From Paenibacillus tritici (GTDB lineage: Bacteria; Bacillota; Bacilli; Paenibacillales; Paenibacillaceae), in NCBI RefSeq assembly GCF_013204885.1, contig NZ_JABMKX010000003.1, positions 248,001 through 312,000 on the forward strand: a stretch of 64,000 nucleotides of DNA. Direction: 5' to 3'. Position 1 is the first letter of the stretch, and every line of letters begins with the position of its first letter. Made by a program: the position numbers and the translations under genes. Of the stretch, positions 39,900 to 48,481 are shown piece after piece. A model generated the notes under the pieces. That model saw nothing but the letters and a program-made list of their open reading frames with translations, was not told the origin of the DNA and made no database searches.

Positions 39900-42202
39900 C
39901 ACGCCATCATCCCTTCACCCAGCGGAAGCTCAGTTCCGGCTTCGTCCACCATCACCGGCTGATCATAGATCAGAACTTCCGTGCGTCCGCCATCGACAGC
40001 TCTGAAGCTCACCGAGTCTTTGTTCACTGTGATGCCCAGCAGTACCCCCTCGTACCTCACCTGGAAGCTGTAAGAGGTCCATTGCCGGGGCATCGTTGGA
40101 CGGAAGGATAGACAGGGGCCATCGGAACGCATGCCGCCGAAGCCGTACACAATGTTCATCCAGGCTGCGGCGATCGAAGTAGTATGCAGCCCTTCTCGGG
40201 TGTTGCGGTTATAGTTATCCAGATCCAGCCGGGTGGCGAACTCGAAGAATTGGTAGGCTTCCTCCGGCTTACCGATTTCACAGGCCAGAATCGAGTGAAT
40301 GGATGGCGAGAGCGAGGACTCATGAATACATCTGGATTCATAATATTCGTAATTCGCCAGCTTGGCTTCTCTGGAGAACTCCCCGTTATACAGGAACATG
40401 AACATCAGCACATCCGGCTGCTTGATCATATCGTAACGGTACAGGCGGTCGTATGACCAATTGGAGTATAACGGGAATTCGGTGACCGGAATCGAATGAA
40501 TATCAATATGCGGCATATCAAAAAATCCGTCATGCTCCTCATACACGCCGCTCTCCGTGTCCAGCGGAATCTTCATGTGTTCGCGTTTATTGTCCCAATC
40601 GGCCAATTCCTCATCGCGGAGCGCGGTTGCGGCGGCGACGGCGGCATACTCATCCGGCACCTTCTGCTTCATCTCGGCAACCGTATCCAGTGTGAATTCA
40701 AACAACTTTTTCGCCATCAGATTGATATAGCAGTTATTGTTGACCATCAGCTGGAATTCGTCAGGTCCCATTACGCCAAAATATCCGTATTTCCCGCTGC
40801 GTTGTCCCCACTGGCCGCGGGAGGCGTAGAAACGGCTGATCTGAATCAGCATCTCGGCCCCTTTGCTGTAGAGGAATTCCCGGTCGCCCGTATTCTTCAC
40901 ATAATGCCATATGCCGTAGGAGACTGCCGTCCCGACATGAAGCTGAAGGTTGGAGTGCTGCCACAGGTCACAGCTCTCCGTCCCGTCAATCGTAGCAATC
41001 GGATAGAAGGCGCCTTCGCAGTCTACCTCCTTCCCGCGCTGCAGCGCCTCCGGCAAAGTCTTGTAGCGGAATTCCAGCAGACTGCGGGCAGCCTTGGGAT
41101 TATTGAACAGATAGAACGGCAGACAGTAAGACTCCGTATCCCAGAAAGCAAGCCCCCGGTAGGCTTCCCCTGTTAATCCTTTGGCACCGATGTTGTAACC
41201 GGGATGATCCCCGTGATAGGTCTGAACTAACTGAAAGATACAAAAGCGGATGCCCTGCTGATTCTCAGGGTCTCCTTCAATGGTGATATCGCTGGTGGCC
41301 CAGATGCTGCTCCAATAAGAGGCTTGATCGGCGAACACCTCACGCTCCTCCAGCCGGTCAGCCGTTGCTGCAAGCTCCATCCCTTCTGTCCAGAGACCCT
41401 CCTCTGTCCGTGACGCACTGCTGTCAGCGACATGGACTGCGAGCTTAGTGAACGAAGCAGGCTCTCCCTGAGACAGGTCAAGCGAGAATGTCCGGCCGAT
41501 GAACCGCTCACGCTCCACAAGCTCTGTATTTACAGGCTGGGAGGACTTCAGCAGAAACCCCGAGAACAGCTTATTCCCGGTGGTCAGCGTACCTGCCATA
41601 ATAGCCGTAACTGCCCCTTCTCCGCCGCTGCGCAGCCGCTTCCACATGCTCTGGCCGCGTTCCTCATGAACCATCCCGAAATCAAGACCCGTGCAAATAT
41701 CCACCGTGCCCGTGAAGTTAAGCGGCTCGAAGGTGACCTGCTGCAGCCCCAGATGTGACATCGTCATGCTGACCAGCCGGGTGAAGCTGATCTTTAGCTT
41801 TTTGCCACCCGCCAGATGCCAGATGAATTCCCTCTTATAGGTTCCGGTCCGCAGGTCCAGTCTGCGGGTATAGTCCTTAACGTTGCTGCGGGCCAGATCC
41901 AGTGATTCACCATCCACCGCTATCCGGGTATACAGCCAGTCCACCGCATTGACCATATAACGCAGCGACCGGATGATCCCCTTGTAGTGGTTGCCTACCT
42001 CCATCTCTTCATTCAAGCCGTTGAAATAGCTGCCCGGCAGCGAATCCCCGCTATAGCCCTCGTCCGCATACCCCCGTACCCCCATATACTCGTTGCCCAG
42101 TGAAAAAACCGATTCCGAAGTCCGGTTGCGTTCCGGATCAAAGCCTTCTTCAATAATTGCCCATGGATCGACCTTCAGATATTTATCAGCTACTTTTGCC
42201 AT
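39899..42202 (-). CDS. GH65 alpha-glucoside phosphorylase (second of two)
   Basis: 767 residues. Same family but clearly diverged from its neighbour. The catalytic region reads VMGPDEFQLMVNNNCYINL, with F in place of Y and QLM instead of HER after the acid. CIHESSLSPSIHSILA is the later phosphate-site block. The divergence suggests a different linkage or acceptor, so the two enzymes are probably not redundant. It is the first gene of the run GH65-GH65-pgmB-esterase-GNAT-hydrolase. AAGGAG lies 9 nt before the ATG. Confidence 0.86.
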   Translation of the reverse strand: MAKVADKYLKVDPWAIIEEGFDPERNRTSESVFSLGNEYMGVRGYADEGYSGDSLPGSYFNGLNEEMEVGNHYKGIIRSLRYMVNAVDWLYTRIAVDGESLDLARSNVKDYTRRLDLRTGTYKREFIWHLAGGKKLKISFTRLVSMTMSHLGLQQVTFEPLNFTGTVDICTGLDFGMVHEERGQSMWKRLRSGGEGAVTAIMAGTLTTGNKLFSGFLLKSSQPVNTELVERERFIGRTFSLDLSQGEPASFTKLAVHVADSSASRTEEGLWTEGMELAATADRLEEREVFADQASYWSSIWATSDITIEGDPENQQGIRFCIFQLVQTYHGDHPGYNIGAKGLTGEAYRGLAFWDTESYCLPFYLFNNPKAARSLLEFRYKTLPEALQRGKEVDCEGAFYPIATIDGTESCDLWQHSNLQLHVGTAVSYGIWHYVKNTGDREFLYSKGAEMLIQISRFYASRGQWGQRSGKYGYFGVMGPDEFQLMVNNNCYINLMAKKLFEFTLDTVAEMKQKVPDEYAAVAAATALRDEELADWDNKREHMKIPLDTESGVYEEHDGFFDMPHIDIHSIPVTEFPLYSNWSYDRLYRYDMIKQPDVLMFMFLYNGEFSREAKLANYEYYESRCIHESSLSPSIHSILACEIGKPEEAYQFFEFATRLDLDNYNRNTREGLHTTSIAAAWMNIVYGFGGMRSDGPCLSFRPTMPRQWTSYSFQVRYEGVLLGITVNKDSVSFRAVDGGRTEVLIYDQPVMVDEAGTELPLGEGMMA

Positions 42203-42486
42203 TTACGAACTCTCCTTCCCTAAGGGAATGCTCCGCCCGTCCCGCCGTTTGTCCACGGAAGCACAGACGCTCAGTTTCAGAGTATCTCTAAGCTCCTTCT
42301 GGACCAAGGTCTGTGCGTAAGAGAGTTATGTGTATTTTTACGGAATGCGGAAATCTGTGACCAACGCAAAAAAGCCGCTTGCTCCCAGGATCTATCCGGA
42401 TTAGGAGACAGCTGCTATAATATTCTGTAAAACAGGGGAATTGAACCCGTTCTGGGGCGAAAATACACCAACTCTCACACAAATGA
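42203..42486. other. intergenic region between the divergent GH65 operon and fnr
   Basis: Non-coding. It holds an attenuator-like hairpin at 42368-42416. The GGGTTCAATTCCC word at about 42434-42446 (minus strand) looks like a tRNA T-arm but has no matching tRNA body. I see no confident GH65 promoter. Confidence 0.5.
42368..42416 (-). terminator. attenuator-like hairpin in the GH65 leader
   Basis: AGCAGCTGTCTCC pairs imperfectly (10 of 13) with GGAGCAAGCGGCT, with ATCCGGAT inside the loop. It is followed on the minus strand by TTTTTTG. No minus-strand gene lies upstream to be terminated, so this may regulate entry into the GH65 operon 166 bp downstream. Confidence 0.55.
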
Positions 42487-42568
42487 AGTGAAAATTATCA
42501 CAATGTTAAAAATTCGACACTTTTGACGGGAAAATATTTACCCATAATGAGGAATTTCAAGGTATAAT
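42487..42568 (+). promoter_or_regulatory. fnr upstream region with Fnr box and -10
   Basis: AGTGAAAATTATCACA (42487-42502) matches TGTGA-N6-TCACA at 9 of 10 positions. TATAAT lies at 42563-42568, with only a poor -35 at 17-20 bp. The box would be near -80, a class I distance, if that -10 is used. A TTGACG at 42523-42528 offers an alternative promoter. Autoregulation by Fnr is likely but the geometry is unclear. Confidence 0.55.
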
Positions 42569-42607
42569 TAATTTAAAATTTACTGAAAAACTGAGGGAAT
42601 AAAGGGG

Positions 42608-43336
42608 ATGTCGATTATGATAAAGGAACATTATAATGTTATCGAAGCCCGCGGCAATACAAACTGTTTCTCCGAACAGAACTTTAACCGGCTTTTGGTC
42701 ACAATGAAGGAACGCATGGTCCCAGAGGGTTCTCACCTGTTTTGGGAAGGCGACTTTTCGGATAAATTGTTTTATATCAAACGTGGACGAGTGAAATTAA
42801 CCAAATCAACAGACGAAGGCAAAGAACTGATTCTGTATATGTATCAGGCAGGTGACATGGTAGGCCAGGCAGACCCGTTCTTCAGCACGAAGCATAGCTT
42901 CACAGCAGAAGTTATTGAGGAAAGTGAGGTTGGCGTTATCGAGCAGAAGGATCTTGAGATTCTGATCTGCCAGCACTGCGACTTCGCGATCGACTTCATG
43001 AAATGGATGGGCATTCATCACCGTCTCACACAGACGAAATTCCGCGACCTTATGATGTACGGCAAACCGGGTGCACTCTGCTCCACACTGATCCGTCTGG
43101 GCAATACGTATGGCGAGAAGACCGGCGACAGCATTCTCATCAACAAAAAAATCACCCACACTGATCTCTCCAACATGATCGGCGCTACCCGTGAGAGCGT
43201 CAACCGCATGCTGAGTGATCTGCGTAAAAAAGACGCGGTAGAGTATGAGAATGGCATGATTGTCATCAAGGATCTCGCGATGCTTCAGGAAATCTGCCAT
43301 TGCGAATTATGCCCGAATGAAATCTGCCGAATTTAA
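42608..43336 (+). CDS. fnr: anaerobic regulator Fnr (Bacillus type)
   Basis: 242 residues. An N-terminal cyclic-nucleotide-like beta-roll (about 25-120) and a long dimer helix lead to the HTH (about 182-212) with NMIGATRESVNRMLSDLRKK. The C-terminal tail carries C230, C232, C235 and C240. The C232-X2-C235-X4-C240 spacing equals the C227/C230/C235 cluster ligands of B. subtilis Fnr. D147 is near the position of its fourth ligand, Asp141. It should bind a [4Fe-4S] cluster and activate anaerobic genes. Targets with matching boxes (nirB, pflB, adhE) are in the window. A second ATG at 42617 has better ribosome-site spacing. Confidence 0.93.
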   Translation: MSIMIKEHYNVIEARGNTNCFSEQNFNRLLVTMKERMVPEGSHLFWEGDFSDKLFYIKRGRVKLTKSTDEGKELILYMYQAGDMVGQADPFFSTKHSFTAEVIEESEVGVIEQKDLEILICQHCDFAIDFMKWMGIHHRLTQTKFRDLMMYGKPGALCSTLIRLGNTYGEKTGDSILINKKITHTDLSNMIGATRESVNRMLSDLRKKDAVEYENGMIVIKDLAMLQEICHCELCPNEICRI

Positions 43337-43408
43337 TTTCCTATCAATAATACCCTCTATTCACCTCATTGAAACATATCTGACCCCATAAATTTAATAG
43401 AGTGGTCG

Positions 43409-43435
43409 AAGGCGCCCTGTCCGGCGTCTTTTTTT
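43409..43435 (+). terminator. fnr terminator
   Basis: AGGCGCC pairs with GGCGTCT around CTGTCC, followed by T7. Confidence 0.8.
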
Positions 43436-43473
43436 CTTGTCTGAAGATGAATTCACCGCTCTAGAGGCACATC

Positions 43474-43956
43474 CTATGTACCTTTTACTTCCCAATTATC
43501 ATAATATTCTGGTGCTAAAGGCAGATCCTCACCCCTCAGGAACTTCGCAGCATATACGGCTAGCGGAGAAGCAGAATCTAGGGTTATTCTAGTGATATCC
43601 ACCCATTCCGCCCCACGGGAATCCTGTTCTTCGAACATTGAAATAGCAACAGGCCCCTCTTTCCCGGTCAATTCAACCTGATATAGGGCTGTCAGATGGT
43701 GCATATGCGTAAAGTTATCTTCGTTATACCGGATAAAGAAATCGAAAGTGCCCAGGTTCTGTTGTACCTTTACTGTATAACCAGTCTCTTCGATGAACTC
43801 TCTGATCAATCCGTCAACCAGTGATTCACCAGCCTCCAGTCTTCCCCCCGGCAGATCGTATCTTCCGCTATACGGGCCTCTTCCTTTATGAATTACCAGC
43901 AGCTTGCCTTTACGCTGGCAAATTCCATATACGCCAAAATGGTTAAAGCTTTCCAT
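43474..43956 (-). CDS. Nudix hydrolase
   Basis: 160 residues with a full Nudix box GGRLEAGESLVDGLIREFIEETGY (about 37-60), which holds the metal-binding REXXEE. The family cleaves nucleoside diphosphates linked to a variable group; the substrate is not clear. It is separate from fnr (convergent) and lies 43 bp after the NAD(P)-binding protein gene. Confidence 0.88.
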   Translation of the reverse strand: MESFNHFGVYGICQRKGKLLVIHKGRGPYSGRYDLPGGRLEAGESLVDGLIREFIEETGYTVKVQQNLGTFDFFIRYNEDNFTHMHHLTALYQVELTGKEGPVAISMFEEQDSRGAEWVDITRITLDSASPLAVYAAKFLRGEDLPLAPEYYDNWEVKGT

Positions 43957-43999
43957 CGCAGCCCTCTCCTCGGTTCATTTTCTGGATTGCTCCCCTTCA

Positions 44000-44620
44000 T
44001 TAGTAAGCTATACCCACACGAGCTCTTATGAAATCGCTAGCTTCAACTTGACTATAGGTGAATTCCGCTGTATCTGCTACAGATATTTCAGTACCGCCTT
44101 GGGGTAGAATGTCTTGTCTCACCCGATAGGTTCCCAAGCGTTCTCCGTTCTGCAGAGCGGTTGGGCACACAATGGTCCAATTAAGGTTCGATCGCTCCAG
44201 CAAACGATAGGCTTGTTCATGTTCTTCTGCGGCACGGGTAGACCTGCGTTTAGATTCGCTGGATTGGTAACGCAGGAGTTCAGGCGAAAGCTCACTTTGG
44301 AGTATACCCGCAGTTCCTACGGTAATAATGCGCTCTATTCCTTCCTGATACATGGCTGCAATGATAAAAGGCATACTGTCTGAAAGCGTGGTTGTCCCAT
44401 CGGTGTTCAATGCACTAATAACTACATCATTTCCCTGCACTGCCCGGGCGACATCTTCTTGATTAAGAACATTACCTTCGATGATCGTCAGGTTGGCATG
44501 GAGCGGCTGAACCTTCTCCGGCGTGCGGACCAACACTGTCACATGATGTCCATCCTGAAGAGCATGGGTAACAATGTGGCTTCCCACCCGGCCGGTGGCA
44601 CCAAGAATCAATATATTCAT
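44000..44620 (-). CDS. NAD(P)-binding oxidoreductase (NmrA/SDR-a type)
   Basis: 206 residues. Rossmann motif ILGATGRVGSHI at the N-terminus (GXXGXXG), then VISALNTDGTTTL and ERIITVGTAGIL. It resembles the atypical short-chain dehydrogenases annotated as NAD(P)H-binding, including biliverdin-reductase-like and stress-response proteins. No catalytic YXXXK is obvious. CAGGAGG precedes the ATG. Confidence 0.85.
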   Translation of the reverse strand: MNILILGATGRVGSHIVTHALQDGHHVTVLVRTPEKVQPLHANLTIIEGNVLNQEDVARAVQGNDVVISALNTDGTTTLSDSMPFIIAAMYQEGIERIITVGTAGILQSELSPELLRYQSSESKRRSTRAAEEHEQAYRLLERSNLNWTIVCPTALQNGERLGTYRVRQDILPQGGTEISVADTAEFTYSQVEASDFIRARVGIAY

Positions 44621-44672
44621 ATGAAAATAACCTCCTGGTAAGAATTATCCCTATTATAGCAGGGATAGAGCG

Positions 44673-44715
44673 ACAAAAAGCCCCGCAGCCATATTCCGGC
44701 TGCGGGGCTTTTTGT
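44673..44715. terminator. bidirectional terminator after nirC
   Basis: AAAAAGCCCCGCAGCC pairs perfectly with GGCTGCGGGGCTTTTT around ATATTCC. Confidence 0.92.
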
Positions 44716-44719
44716 GAAT

Positions 44720-45538
44720 CTAGCTTATTTTCTTAGTCTGCATATTAGCAGATACGTTACGCGGAGTTCGCACAGGTGAGATCAGCCAGTAGGCCATGCC
44801 GACGAATACACCGCCGCCGATGATATTGCCTAGCGTAACAGGAATCATGTTGTGCAGCCAACCGGCGATGCTGACGGTCTCAGGATGATTCGGCAGCAGT
44901 ACTGCCACGCTCAGCAGCGTCATGTTCGCTACACTGTGTTCATAGCCGCTTGCGATGAAGGCGAACAGACACCACCAGATCAGCACCAGCTTCGCCGCTT
45001 CACTCTTGGCGCGGGAGGACATCCAGAGCGCCAGGCAGACCAGCCAGTTACAGAGAATGCCGCGGAAGAACAGCTCCGAGAACGGCAGGCTCATCTTCTT
45101 GGCTGCTGCCGCGAAGATCAGATGCTCGGCAGGCGCTGCCTTGAAGAGACCCGATCCCTGAATCAGCAGGGCCAGAACTACTGCACCGGCTACATTACCG
45201 AGGAATACCAGGACCCAGTTCTTCACGGTGTCCCAGACCGTAGTTCTCCCGGCAAGCGTGCTTACCGTGAAGAACATATTATTTCCCGTGAACAGCTCTG
45301 AGCCTGCGAATACAACCAGGGTTAGGGCAATCCCGAAGGATGCGCCCATTATCAGCGGCTGGAACGGTGACTTGATCGCAGCCAGCGGCGCCCCCAGCGA
45401 GAAGATCAGAATAATACCAATACCTACATAAGCTCCTGCCAGGAGTGCCGCCAAGAAATACTTGGGCAGGCTCTCATTCATCTTGTCGCGTTTGCCTACG
45501 GCTGTCTCAACGATATTCTCTACGCTCTGCGTAAACAT
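44720..45538 (-). CDS. nirC: formate/nitrite transporter (NirC/FocA family)
   Basis: 272 residues with six membrane helices. Typical FNT motifs: GASFGIALTLVVFAGSELFTGNNMFF in helix 2 and GNIIGGGVFVGMAYW in helix 6. It forms a pentameric channel for nitrite or formate. Position directly after nirB-nirD (24-bp gap) favours nitrite. Formate export from PflB is an alternative role because that gene is under the same regulator. Confidence 0.9.
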   Translation of the reverse strand: MFTQSVENIVETAVGKRDKMNESLPKYFLAALLAGAYVGIGIILIFSLGAPLAAIKSPFQPLIMGASFGIALTLVVFAGSELFTGNNMFFTVSTLAGRTTVWDTVKNWVLVFLGNVAGAVVLALLIQGSGLFKAAPAEHLIFAAAAKKMSLPFSELFFRGILCNWLVCLALWMSSRAKSEAAKLVLIWWCLFAFIASGYEHSVANMTLLSVAVLLPNHPETVSIAGWLHNMIPVTLGNIIGGGVFVGMAYWLISPVRTPRNVSANMQTKKIS

Positions 45539-45562
45539 ATCAGCACCTGCTCTTCTTTAAAT

Positions 45563-45904
45563 TTATAGCCTTGCTACTGCCGCAGGCAAAGTGACCTTGA
45601 CGACTCCGCCATCCACGGCTACCGGATAGACTTCGGCCTGGCCCTGGTCCGGAGCCTGAACCTCTCCGGTGCGCAGATCGATTTTCCAATCATGCAACGG
45701 ATCATACAAATAATAGCCTGATACTATCCCCTCAGCGAGCGGGCCGCCCTTGGGGTGGGGACTGTGGTTCTTAACGGCATATAAGGCGCCAGCCGATGTG
45801 CGGAATATGGCTAATTCCACCTCTCCTGCATTCACTACCCGGCCAATCTGGGGCATGAAATCTTCCACAGCTCCTACTGTATACTCCCGGTTACTCCGTT
45901 CCAT
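45563..45904 (-). CDS. nirD: nitrite reductase small subunit NirD with degenerate Rieske site
   Basis: 113 residues of the Rieske-like NirD family. The two metal-binding loops read HSPHPKGGPL and DPLHDWKI where a functional Rieske centre has CPH and CPxH. Both cysteines are replaced (AGT Ser and GAT Asp) while both histidines remain, so a [2Fe-2S] cluster is unlikely. B. subtilis NasE keeps the cysteines, whereas E. coli NirD lacks all ligands. A structural role next to NirB is plausible. It lies 26 bp after nirB. Confidence 0.9.
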   Translation of the reverse strand: MERSNREYTVGAVEDFMPQIGRVVNAGEVELAIFRTSAGALYAVKNHSPHPKGGPLAEGIVSGYYLYDPLHDWKIDLRTGEVQAPDQGQAEVYPVAVDGGVVKVTLPAAVARL

Positions 45905-45930
45905 TATGCTCTCTCCCTCTCCCCTTAAGA

Positions 45931-48357
45931 CTATACCTGTGTCTGTTCAAACAACGCGGTGCGGGTGTTTTTGTCATCCAGCATTTTTTTCCATGGATCA
46001 CTGACCTGTGCCAGGGCAAAATCTATACGTGCCGCCAGCTCCTTACGGTTGTCGTCACTGCCCATGACTACAGTCTGGATATGCTCCAGGCCCATACGCT
46101 CTACCCATTCAGAGGTTCTCTCCAGGTAATTCCCCGTTTCACGGTAATACTGGATGACCGCGGAGCAGACCTCAACCAGCTCTTCGTCGGTTTTCACCTT
46201 GCAGAAGGCATCCGCAATCCGCGGCTTAATCCCGCCGTTGCCGCCGATGAACACTTCCCAGCCGCCGTCATTGCCGACAATGCCGATATCCTTCGTGCAG
46301 GATTCCGCACAGTTGCGCGGACAGCCGTTCACCGCCATTTTGAACTTGGCCGGCATATCCAGCCGCTCATACTTACGCTCCAGCATAGCGCCCATGCCCA
46401 TGGAATCCTGTGTGCCGAAGCGGCAGAACTGCGAACCTACACAGGTCTTCACCGTGCGCAGGGATTTCGCATAGCCATAGCCGGACGGCATATCCAGCTC
46501 CTCCCATACCTTCGGTACATCCTCTTTTTTGACACCTATCAGATCCAGGCGTTGACCGCCCGTCACCTTCACAACCTTCACATCATATTTCAGGGAAACA
46601 TCGGCAATCCGTTTCAAATCCTCGGGAGTGGTAACCCCTCCGTACATCCGCGGGATAACCGTATACGTTCCGTCCTTCTGAATATTGGCGCTCATCCGTT
46701 CATTGACGAAGCGCGATTCCTTCTCGTCCTCATGGGTGTCCGGATAGATCATGCCCAGATAATAGTTCACCGCAGGACGGCATTTAGAACAGCCTTCCGC
46801 TTGCTTCCAGTCCAGCACATGCATCACTTCTTTGGTGGTTTTGAGGCCTTTGGCTGTAATCTCCGCTACAATCTCATCCCGGCTTAGCGGGGTACAGCTG
46901 CAGATGCCTTGCTTGGCGCTTTGCTGGAAGCTGTCTCCCAGAACGAACTGCAGAATCTGCTCAACCACAGGCTTACAGCCGCCGCAGGAGCGGGTTGCAC
47001 CCGTACAAGCCTTAATCTCATCCACTGTAGTGAAGCCGTTCTCTGTAACTGCATCCACAATAGCCTTTTTGGTAACCCCGTTGCAGCCGCAGACGATTTC
47101 TTCATCGGCCATCGCTTCAACGGACATCCCCTTCTTGGCTCCGCCTCCGCCGCAGCAGCTGGTGCCCATAACCTCATCGTAGATCTCATTGGTCATCTCT
47201 GTGCCGTTTTTCACAAGCTTCTGCAGACTGGCAGATTCCGTAACATCACCGAACAGTACGGCACCGACAATTACATTATTTTTGAGCAAAATCTTCTTAT
47301 ACGTTCTCTTCCATTCATCCTTGGCAGAAATGACCGTATGCTCTGCTGTTTCGGTGAATTCTCCTGCCGAGAATACATCTACCCCGGAAATTTTGAGCTT
47401 GGTTGCAACGACCGAACCTTCATACCCTGGAGTCTGTACTCCCGATAAATGCTTGGCCAGAACCATGCCCTGCTCGAAAAGCGGTGCTACTAATCCGTAA
47501 CAGGTGCCCCGGTGTTCTGTACATTCGCCGACGGAATACACATCAGCCATAGAGGTCCGCAGGTAATCGTCAACCACGATCCCGCGGTTAACCGTAATGC
47601 CGCTGTCCTTAGCAAGCTGAACGTTAGGTTTGATGCCGACGGCCATAACCACAAACTCTGCCGGCAGTTCACTGCCGTCACTGAAGCGCAGACCCGTAAC
47701 CCGTTCATCGCCGGTCAGCTCAACAGTCTGTTTGCCCATGGCAAACTTCACACCCTGACGCGTAAGCTCTGCCTGCAGCATGGATGAAGCCGTGCGGTCC
47801 AGCTGCCGCTCCATCAGATCCTCCAGCAGATGCACAACGGTAACATCCATGCCCAGATTGACAAGACCCTTCGCTGCTTCCAGACCAAGCAGTCCTCCGC
47901 CGATCACAGCCGCCGTACGGTACTGCTTCGCTGCTTCCAGCATCGCATCGCAATCCGCAATATCACGGAAGCCGACGACCCCATCCTTGGTGCTGCCGGG
48001 TACGGGCAGAATGAAGGAATTCGAGCCTGTTGCAATAATGGCTTTGTCATAGGGAACGGCCATCCCTGTATCTGTAATAACCTGTTTGGAATTCTCATCA
48101 ATACGGACAACTGTTGTTCCTGTATGCAGTGTAATGTGATTATCTTCATACCATCCGAGGTCATTCAGAATAATATCCTCAATGGTTTTACTTCCTTCAA
48201 GTACATAGGACAACATAATCCGGTTATAATTGGGGTGCGGCTCACTGCCGAAGACCGTAATATCATAAGCCCCGCCCAGCTTTAGAATCTGCTCAATAGT
48301 GCCTACTCCCGCCATGCCATTGCCAATCAGCACTAACTTTTCTCTTTCCGCTGCCAC
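45931..48357 (-). CDS. nirB: NADH-dependent assimilatory/dissimilatory nitrite reductase large subunit
   Basis: 808 residues. An FAD/NAD pyridine-nucleotide reductase domain (about 1-400; IGNGMAGVGTIEQIL, VIGGGLLGLEAAKGL) is followed by two BFD-type [2Fe-2S] modules (CGCNGVTKKAI...CTGATRSCGGC; CSCTPLSRDEI...EGCSKCRP). The ferredoxin-like and sirohaem/[4Fe-4S] domains come last, with CVGSQFCRFG and NGCPRNCAESC supplying the four cluster cysteines. It reduces nitrite to ammonium with NADH. The two perfect Fnr boxes upstream suggest anaerobic use in redox balance and nitrite detoxification. Confidence 0.96.
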   Translation of the reverse strand: MAAEREKLVLIGNGMAGVGTIEQILKLGGAYDITVFGSEPHPNYNRIMLSYVLEGSKTIEDIILNDLGWYEDNHITLHTGTTVVRIDENSKQVITDTGMAVPYDKAIIATGSNSFILPVPGSTKDGVVGFRDIADCDAMLEAAKQYRTAAVIGGGLLGLEAAKGLVNLGMDVTVVHLLEDLMERQLDRTASSMLQAELTRQGVKFAMGKQTVELTGDERVTGLRFSDGSELPAEFVVMAVGIKPNVQLAKDSGITVNRGIVVDDYLRTSMADVYSVGECTEHRGTCYGLVAPLFEQGMVLAKHLSGVQTPGYEGSVVATKLKISGVDVFSAGEFTETAEHTVISAKDEWKRTYKKILLKNNVIVGAVLFGDVTESASLQKLVKNGTEMTNEIYDEVMGTSCCGGGGAKKGMSVEAMADEEIVCGCNGVTKKAIVDAVTENGFTTVDEIKACTGATRSCGGCKPVVEQILQFVLGDSFQQSAKQGICSCTPLSRDEIVAEITAKGLKTTKEVMHVLDWKQAEGCSKCRPAVNYYLGMIYPDTHEDEKESRFVNERMSANIQKDGTYTVIPRMYGGVTTPEDLKRIADVSLKYDVKVVKVTGGQRLDLIGVKKEDVPKVWEELDMPSGYGYAKSLRTVKTCVGSQFCRFGTQDSMGMGAMLERKYERLDMPAKFKMAVNGCPRNCAESCTKDIGIVGNDGGWEVFIGGNGGIKPRIADAFCKVKTDEELVEVCSAVIQYYRETGNYLERTSEWVERMGLEHIQTVVMGSDDNRKELAARIDFALAQVSDPWKKMLDDKNTRTALFEQTQV

Positions 48358-48412
48358 TGGTAGACCCTCCTTCAGAAAATCTGGTTTCTACTAATACTTA
48401 CCTCATAGTGAA

Positions 48413-48477
48413 ATTATACTGCCCCAAATTCCACGGCAAGTGTGACCCCAGTCACACTAGATGTGAAATTTTTCACA
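48413..48477 (-). promoter_or_regulatory. nirB promoter with two perfect Fnr boxes
   Basis: TATAAT lies at 48418-48413. Box 1 TGTGACCCCAGTCACA (48441-48456) and box 2 TGTGAAATTTTTCACA (48462-48477) both match TGTGA-N6-TCACA fully. Box 1 is centred 35.5 bp before the end of the -10, the class II position. Box 2 is 21 bp, or two helical turns, further upstream on the same face. No consensus -35 is present, consistent with activator dependence. Confidence 0.88.
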
Positions 48478-48481
48478 ACAA

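Noticed and set aside
42433..42450. GGGTTCAATTCCCC on the minus strand, like a tRNA T-arm
   Set aside because: No acceptor stem, anticodon arm or D-arm can be built around it at the right distances.
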